Positions 59,401 to 64,000 of a DNA stretch of 64,000 bases are shown here, one piece after another. The notes under the pieces are model-generated. The model was not told the origin of the DNA, made no database searches, and saw nothing but the letters and a program-made list of their open reading frames with translations. Origin of the DNA: a virus. The translations under genes and the position numbers were made by a program. The stretch spans positions 1 to 64,000 of the IMG/VR virus record IMGVR_UViG_3300036806_000484; one strand, written 5' to 3'. The number at the start of each line of letters is the position of its first letter. Within the stretch, counting starts at the first letter, position 1.

Positions 59401-59672
59401 GGCACACGCCGGGACCACTGCTGGCCTGCCCCTACCTCAACGCATTTGGCTCCTATCCGATCAAGACCGTGGCCGGGGGAGACACGCCACACAACCCTAA
59501 CGTCGGGAGCGCGCGGCGGATGGAGGACGCGCGGCTGTTCGCCGCTGCGCCGGAACTCCTCGAATTGGTACGCCAATTTCTTGCCGCCCACCCATGCGAC
59601 CTGCACCAATGCGCCAATGAAACCTGCCTCGCCGTCAGGGCCCGCGCCGCACTGGCGAAGGTGGACGCATGA
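59397..59672 (+). CDS. Hypothetical protein (91 aa)
   Basis: This 91-residue protein has a short beta region (MRHTPGPLLACPYLNAFGSY) and a helical half (MEDARLFAAAPELLELVRQF) with a C-x5-C-x4-C pattern. The pattern DARLFAAAPELLE with TPGP at the start is common among small phage proteins. It is coupled by ATGA on both sides. Unknown function. Confidence 0.65.
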   Translation: MRHTPGPLLACPYLNAFGSYPIKTVAGGDTPHNPNVGSARRMEDARLFAAAPELLELVRQFLAAHPCDLHQCANETCLAVRARAALAKVDA

Positions 59673-59755
59673 GGCGCCTCAAGATTGCCGCGTCAATCAC
59701 CTTGGGCGCGGCTGCCTTCGGCTGGCTGGTGTACGTCGCCTGGAGGCTCCTGTGA
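59669..59755 (+). CDS. 28-residue single-span membrane peptide
   Basis: MRRLKIAASITLGAAAFGWL plus VYVAWRLL forms one membrane helix with a basic N-terminus. ATGA and GTGA overlaps join it to both neighbours, which supports translation. Function unknown. Confidence 0.45.
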   Translation: MRRLKIAASITLGAAAFGWLVYVAWRLL

Positions 59756-59991
59756 GCGCGACATGGCCCGGATCGGTGATCGCGCACGGCGCGCTGCTCA
59801 ACAGCATCGAAGCCGAGATGGCCGAAGCCGAGGAGAAGGCATGGGACAGTCTCGGACGGTACAAGTTCCAGATGTTCGGCTACTGGGCCGCGATCTGGGT
59901 GCATCTCAACCGGCTCGGCGGATTCCGGCGTCCGAACCCCTTTACCACCATCGTTGCCGCCGCGCGCAACCGGCCGAGGAGCCATCTATGA
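59752..59991 (+). CDS. Hypothetical protein (79 aa)
   Basis: The GTG at 59752 overlaps the upstream stop. A long helix (HGALLNSIEAEMAEAEEKAW) is followed by an aromatic segment (FQMFGYWAAIWVHLNRLGGF) that could be membrane-associated. Unknown function. Confidence 0.55.
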   Translation: MSATWPGSVIAHGALLNSIEAEMAEAEEKAWDSLGRYKFQMFGYWAAIWVHLNRLGGFRRPNPFTTIVAAARNRPRSHL

Positions 59992-60029
59992 GCCGCAACC
60001 TCGACCACTTCGGCCAGGAGGCAGCATGA
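59988..60029 (+). CDS. 13-residue leader-like peptide before the HTH gene
   Basis: MSRNLDHFGQEAA lies between two ATGA overlaps, and its codons contain the AGGAGG ribosome site of the HTH gene. It may be a coupling leader or merely a chance frame. Confidence 0.3.
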   Translation: MSRNLDHFGQEAA

Positions 60030-60346
60030 CCAGCAAGGAACTTGTGGCGGCGCTCGAGCGCGCAGGTATGACGCAGGCCGAACTCGCCACGCGGCTGGGC
60101 GTCACGCTGCGGTATGTGCAGCGGTGGGTCGCGGCTGGCGTACCAGGGAAGTGGGCAGCGCGGTCCGTGGCGGCGATCCGCACTAGGCCGCGGATACTGC
60201 TCAACCGGGCGGAGCGCATCAGGGTCGCGGAACTACTGGATAAGATCACCGACCCGACGACACCGTGGAACCAAGGCGATCAGCGGGACTCCAAGCGGCT
60301 GCGCGACAAGATCAAGGCCAGCGTCGGAGGCGTGATGGCCGACTAG
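60026..60346 (+). CDS. XRE-type helix-turn-helix regulator (106 aa)
   Basis: The HTH (MTQAELATRLGVTLRYVQRW, residues about 15-34) is of the Cro/CI type, and an extended basic C-terminal region follows. It is the last gene of the plus operon and is followed by a terminator. It may control the divergent promoters at 56.8-56.9 kb; the repeated TGTTCGTAT there is a possible operator. That link is inference. Confidence 0.75.
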   Translation: MTSKELVAALERAGMTQAELATRLGVTLRYVQRWVAAGVPGKWAARSVAAIRTRPRILLNRAERIRVAELLDKITDPTTPWNQGDQRDSKRLRDKIKASVGGVMAD

Positions 60347-60372
60347 GACTGGACGGCGAGTGACTCCGGGAG

Positions 60373-60405
60373 ATGCCGCAGGGGACGCGCCTTGCGGCAT
60401 TTCTC
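60373..60405 (+). terminator. Intrinsic terminator of the plus-strand operon
   Basis: ATGCCGCA (60373-60380) and TGCGGCAT (60393-60400) form an 8-bp stem, extended by GG/CC inside, and are followed by TTCTCTT. It lies 27 bases after the HTH gene, in front of the convergent cytosine methylase. The gap 60347-60477 holds nothing else. Confidence 0.75.
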
Positions 60406-60477
60406 TTGTCAGGGGTGTTCGCTGGGTGCAGAGCCTCGCCACGGCATCCCGCTTGAACGACGTTGTGCGAGCGACCG

Positions 60478-61991
60478 TTAGGCGGGATTGTTCCGTAGCA
60501 GGCTGTCCGCAGCAACGATCCGTCGGCCAATCCACTCCGCGACATTCTTCACCACGCCGTTGCCGATCATCCGGTAGCGGGGCGAGTCCTTCATTCCGTT
60601 CACGTCCGTCCAGCCCCGGGGCCAGCCCATCAGTGTTTCGCATTCAGAGGGCGTTAGGCGACGGGGAATGATGGTCTGACTAAACACGGTCCCCGGATCG
60701 CCATTGCGACGTGTAAGCGGCGGGACGCCAGGGAGACTCAGTCCGAGCGCCGTGTCGCCTGCGGTATTCGCGAACACTCGCGGTTCGTCGGCAAGCAGAA
60801 CGGCGACGTTGCCTGTCGTATTCAATGGCGGCGCTTCCGCTGTCGGGTGCGAGCGGTTGGCCTTGCTGGTGATCTGGGCGAGGTCCACCGCAACAATCGG
60901 CGTTCCTCTGCCGGTCCCATCTTCCGAGGCGTCGAAGCCTTCCCCGCACAACGTGTGGGCGACCAGGTTTTGCGCTTCATCCACTGATGGCCCTCCCGTG
61001 CCTTTCGCCATCTTCGACGTGAGGCGGGGACGCAGGAGGGGACGTAGGTGTCGCCATCCAAGTCGCCGCGGAAACCGCCCGTCTGATTCGAGCCTAACGG
61101 GTTGGCGATCTCCGGCATGATGCCGTGCTGCTTCCCCGCTTGCAGCGTGAACATCGGGTCGCCAGGCTCGCCTATCCCGCATCCGTTGCGTCCCTCGCCG
61201 CCGCTCGCCGTTCGAGCGCCGACTTCAAGGACGGGGGTAACGCCTTCCCCCGTCGTTCGGCGCGGCGCAGAATCCCCCGACACGCTTTCGGGCTCAAGCA
61301 GTATTTCGGGTCGGGGCACTCTTCCAGTACCTGCGACAACGAACACACGCGCACGTCGCTGGGCCACGCCGAACCATTGAGCGTCCAGCACGCGCCAGAC
61401 GCACCAGCGCAGCGGGCCGACGCAGACGCCAGCCGAGCGCCACCCTTCTTCAGGAACGGCGGGCCGGAAGCCGGTGAAGCCCTCCAGGCAAACGGCGAAG
61501 TCGGAGCCAGCGGCGTCGCGCTGGTGCTCTTGGAGAAGGCTTGAGGCTGCGGCGACTTCGGCCTCGCGTCGCTCGGAATCCTTGAATCGGCGCACGAAGT
61601 CAGTCGCTGCCTCGCACTCAACACATCCGCACCGCCCGCTCGACAGAGCGCCATCGACGTTCTCCCACAGAATCCAATCGGGAGCGAGCCAATCAGCGAG
61701 GCGTATGAACTCGAAGAACAATCCGGACCTTGCGCCATCCAGTCCCGCACGGCGTCCAGCCACCGAGAGGTCTTGGCAGGGGGTTCCGCCGGCGAGGAGC
61801 TGAACAGGTTCAAGTCCGTCATGATCGGCTAGCCCTTCGAGATTGTCGTAGATGCTCACGCCGGGGAAGCGATGGCTGAGCACGGTGCGGCATTGCGCGT
61901 CCTTCTCGCAGAGCCACGCCAACGAGAAGCCCGCAGCCTCGAGCCCCATGTCCATCCCGCCGACGCCGGAACAGACGGAACCGAGTTTCAA
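60478..61991 (-). pseudogene. dcm: Cytosine-C5 DNA methyltransferase, frameshifted
   Basis: The N-terminal frame has motif I KLGSVCSGVGGMD, motif IV GGTPCQDLS (catalytic Cys at about 72), motif VI ENV (about 110) and motif VIII QRRARVF. The C-terminal frame has motif IX RRLTPSECETLMGWP and motif X RYRMIGNGVV. The two frames join at a run of four G (61026-61029; C on the minus strand). A fifth C would restore VPRLTSKMAKG, so one base seems to be missing within the target-recognition region. The TTG start at 61991 overlaps the upstream TGA. All motifs survive, so the damage is recent, or it is a sequence error. Confidence 0.9.
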
Positions 61992-62428
61992 ACGAGCGTT
62001 TCCTGCTGCTCGCCGACCGGCGTGACCGTCACCCAAACGCCCGGCTCGCCGCCATCGACGCGCTCAGCGACGATGCGCACCACCTGGCTGTCGTTCTCGA
62101 AGGCCAGATGCTGGAGTGAGTCCTCGAGCACCTTGATGCGGTTGGAGAGGTCGCCCGACCGAATCTTCCGGTGCCAGACGATGCCGAGCTCGATCGGCCC
62201 TTCGAGTGGCCGACGCTGCAAACCGAATACACGCCGGAACGCCGACTGCACCGCGACCTTGTACGCCTCGGCCTCGTCGGTGAGAATGACGAACGCGCGG
62301 AATCCCCCGCCCTTCTTTGGCCGCACCACGGCGCGCCAGTAGGCGTTGTTGCTCGGCGGGACCGGTAGAAAGATTTTCAGCGATCCCACCACAGCCCCGG
62401 CGCCTGCGCGGCGCGCTGAAGGTCTCAC
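61988..62428 (-). CDS. rusA: RusA-family Holliday-junction resolvase
   Basis: RusA cuts four-way DNA junctions during recombination and before packaging. The signature VPPSNNAYWR and the acidic site SGDLSNRIKVLEDSL ... FENDSQVV (Asp93, Asp103, Asn112-Asp113) fit the family. GTG 62428 overlaps the upstream TGA and gives 146 residues, slightly long for RusA (about 120). The stop overlaps the TTG of the methylase. Confidence 0.85.
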   Translation of the reverse strand: MRPSARRAGAGAVVGSLKIFLPVPPSNNAYWRAVVRPKKGGGFRAFVILTDEAEAYKVAVQSAFRRVFGLQRRPLEGPIELGIVWHRKIRSGDLSNRIKVLEDSLQHLAFENDSQVVRIVAERVDGGEPGVWVTVTPVGEQQETLV

Positions 62429-63132
62429 CGCGGCCACGATCGATCCTCGTGCTTGTCGTCGCCCTTGGCCTTCCAGTGCGCGTTGACGCCATCGCGCCAA
62501 GTGGCGTACCACTCGACTTGCTGCGCGTGCAGCTGGGGCAAGGTGAACTGGCGCAGGTGCTGAAACTGAATGGCCTGTTGCCTGGCCACCAGGCAGGAGA
62601 GTAGTGCGTCGGTCCTGGCGTCGTGCCAGCCAAGCGCCTTGGCCGTCGTCTCGGCGCGATCGAAAAGGTACTGCGGCGCCACGTCGGCGAGCTTTCGCGA
62701 ACCCTTCCGGTACTGGTCGCAGTGTCGATCGATGAGCAGCGGGTCGATGATGTGCGCCCGCATCGCCACCTCAAGCACGCCGGCGCGGCAGATCTCCTCG
62801 TACAGCACAGTCCAGTCGTAAGGGGCGTTGTAGATCACCACCGGCACGGCGCGCGGGAAGGCCCAAGCGAGGGACGTGCCGATGGTCCGCAGCAGCGGGC
62901 TGAGGTCGATGCCCTCGGCGTTGGCCTGCTCGGTGGTGACGTGGTGGATCCCGGTGGCTTCGGCCGGAATGGGCTGCGCCTGCTTCACGAGCTGGTACCA
63001 TGACTTTATTACCTGGCCGGCTCCATTGACCACGACCAGGGCGGCCGAGACGATACGCGCGACCTCCGGCAGCTTGTCGGTAGTTTCAAAATCAAGTCCG
63101 AGAAATCTCCGCTCATACCACGGCACCGGCAT
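62425..63132 (-). CDS. DEDDh 3'-5' exonuclease (DnaQ-like)
   Basis: Exo I DFETTD (Asp14, Glu16), GIHHVTTEQA, Exo II YNAPYDW and a late HDARTDALL (Exo III with His and Asp) mark a DnaQ-fold exonuclease of 235 residues. It could proofread or process ends during replication. Starting at ATG 63132 gives a TAATG overlap with the HNH gene upstream. No polymerase is fused to it. Confidence 0.85.
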   Translation of the reverse strand: MPVPWYERRFLGLDFETTDKLPEVARIVSAALVVVNGAGQVIKSWYQLVKQAQPIPAEATGIHHVTTEQANAEGIDLSPLLRTIGTSLAWAFPRAVPVVIYNAPYDWTVLYEEICRAGVLEVAMRAHIIDPLLIDRHCDQYRKGSRKLADVAPQYLFDRAETTAKALGWHDARTDALLSCLVARQQAIQFQHLRQFTLPQLHAQQVEWYATWRDGVNAHWKAKGDDKHEDRSWPR

Positions 63133-63375
63133 TTACCTCGGCACCTTGCGCTTGAACCTGCTGATCTTCCATGTCCCGTGGCGTATCGCATCGCGCAGGT
63201 TGTCGGTCCTAGTCCCGTACTCAAGGTTATCGGCGGTGTTGTTCGTGCGCGTGCCGTCCTTGTGGCGCACCTCCTGGCCTTGTGGGCAGGGACCGATGAA
63301 CGCTGCGGCTACGAGGGAATGGACTGTGCGTGAGTGACCGCGCCCCAGATGGCTAGTGCAGGTGCGGCTACTCAC
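63133..63375 (-). CDS. Short HNH endonuclease (80 aa), possibly N-terminally truncated
   Basis: The HNH_3 core is visible: VHSLVAAAFIGPCPQGQEV, RHKDGTRTNNTADNLEYGTR and TDNLRDAIRHGTW. The usual NUMOD4 or longer N-terminal region is missing, so it is a minimal or shortened homing-type nuclease. GTG 63375 overlaps the MazG-like stop. Activity is uncertain. Confidence 0.7.
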   Translation of the reverse strand: MSSRTCTSHLGRGHSRTVHSLVAAAFIGPCPQGQEVRHKDGTRTNNTADNLEYGTRTDNLRDAIRHGTWKISRFKRKVPR

Positions 63376-64000
63376 GCGTCGCCTTTCTGGTCGCTGGGGC
63401 TCGGCGCGACCGCGCCAAATGCCTCGTCCATCTGGCGCTGTAACTCGTGTTCGTTCGGACCCTTTGCCACGACACTCCGATACTGCGCCTGTTGCGCGAC
63501 GGTTAGGCAGGGACCGGCGCCGATCTCGTCGCGATCGCCGCAGTAGATGCAGAGTCCGCGTGGGCTGAAACTATGATTGCCGTCCGAGTCGGCGGAGGCA
63601 GGACTCACTTGCCGGGCTCTTACCGGCGACTCGGCTTCATCCTTCGGGGTGCTGGTGGGGCTCGACACGGAGCCGCCTAGCGGGAGAAAGAGGTCTGAGC
63701 CTAAGCCTAGCGCCTGCGACTTGGCATTGAACGTGTCGCGTACCGCGTCGCCAAGATCAATGCCTTGGCTGGCCGCTGTGAGGTCGGCGTAGATCACCAC
63801 GTCGGCCAGCTCAGCGCGCAGCTTTGCTCGCAGCGCATCGAGGTCGGTATCGGTGCCCTGATTGCCCCCCGTTGCGTCCCGGTGGCGAATCATCTTCTTG
63901 GCGATGTTGGCCGCTTCGCCCGCCTCGCCGCACATGGCGTTCGTCCACTCCGCCACCGACCAACTATCCAGCCGATGCTTGAAGCCATTGTAGCACCGAT
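63372..64000 (-). CDS. MazG-like nucleotide pyrophosphohydrolase with C-terminal extension (5' end outside the window)
   Basis: The frame runs off the right edge, so the N-terminus is missing. Visible are CYNGFKHRLDSWSVAEWTNA, MCGEAGEAANIAKK (metal-binding EAGE) and ELADVVIYADLTAASQGIDL, the alpha-helical MazG fold that hydrolyses (d)NTPs. A C-terminal extension of about 100 residues carries CIYCGDRDEIGAGPC, which may bind zinc. It is followed by the short HNH gene (GTGA). The in-frame GTG at 63956 is not the start, because conserved family residues precede it. Confidence 0.8.
   Translation of the reverse strand, partial: RCYNGFKHRLDSWSVAEWTNAMCGEAGEAANIAKKMIRHRDATGGNQGTDTDLDALRAKLRAELADVVIYADLTAASQGIDLGDAVRDTFNAKSQALGLGSDLFLPLGGSVSSPTSTPKDEAESPVRARQVSPASADSDGNHSFSPRGLCIYCGDRDEIGAGPCLTVAQQAQYRSVVAKGPNEHELQRQMDEAFGAVAPSPSDQKGDA

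Noticed and set aside
1-64000. CRISPR arrays, insertion sequences, integrase or attachment sites
   Set aside because: No regularly spaced repeats, transposase or recombinase motifs were seen in either strand.

Overview
The window is most of a tailed-phage genome, very probably a short-tailed (podovirus-type) dsDNA phage of a GC-rich bacterium. The evidence is a terminase with its small subunit, a portal, a scaffold, an N4-gp56-like capsid protein, a P22-gp10/T7-gp12-like beta-propeller, Q- and G-rich internal virion proteins and a 4,018-residue polyvalent protein. There is no tape measure, sheath or baseplate, and no integrase was seen. Coding is very dense: most genes are joined by ATGA, GTGA, TTGA or TAATG stop/start overlaps. 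G or C dominates third codon positions. The host cannot be named from the sequence.

Layout. Nearly all genes lie on the minus strand, so they are transcribed from high to low coordinates. From about 56.8 kb to 50.8 kb come the TerS-like protein, many small accessory proteins, a tRNA-Thr and a small HTH/zinc-knuckle protein. The terminase large subunit (50.8-48.0 kb) carries an intein. From 48 to 46.4 kb lie a GroES-like co-chaperonin and tRNA-Pro and tRNA-Met. The head genes follow (portal, scaffold, capsid; 46.2-41.0 kb), then adaptor, tail and fibre-like genes (40.3-28.7 kb), interrupted by two HNH genes. Internal virion proteins (28.7-25.2 kb) precede the giant gene (25.2-13.1 kb), which combines a J-domain, an N6-adenine methylase, a strawberry-notch-type helicase and a zincin. 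The lysis cassette lies at 13.1-10.8 kb. Recombination and replication genes fill 10.7-0 kb: a YqaJ-like nuclease, a probable annealing protein, a HerA-like ATPase, a methylase, an HNH nuclease, a DnaD/O-like initiator and DnaB. The right edge (64.0-60.5 kb) holds MazG, an HNH, a DEDDh exonuclease, RusA and a cytosine methylase. It looks like a continuation of the replication block if the genome is circular or permuted.

The only plus-strand operon (56.9-60.4 kb) starts at a strong sigma70-like promoter, carries nine small unknown genes plus an XRE-type regulator, and ends at an intrinsic terminator. It is a plausible early/control operon.

The most unusual features are: (i) both stand-alone DNA methylases are broken, one by an amber codon inside its catalytic motif IV and the other by a one-base shift in a C-run; (ii) the giant polyvalent gene contains a roughly 300-base segment whose coding signal sits in another frame; (iii) the terminase Walker A motif is interrupted by a LAGLIDADG intein with the Trp-Cys-Thr signature of class 3 inteins; (iv) two genes appear to start at CTG in the same TAG-N-CTG arrangement; (v) there is a strong 14-bp stem upstream of an HNH gene, a structured attenuator-like leader before the portal gene, and an expanded tRNA-like element; (vi) homing-type genes are abundant (four HNH genes plus the intein).
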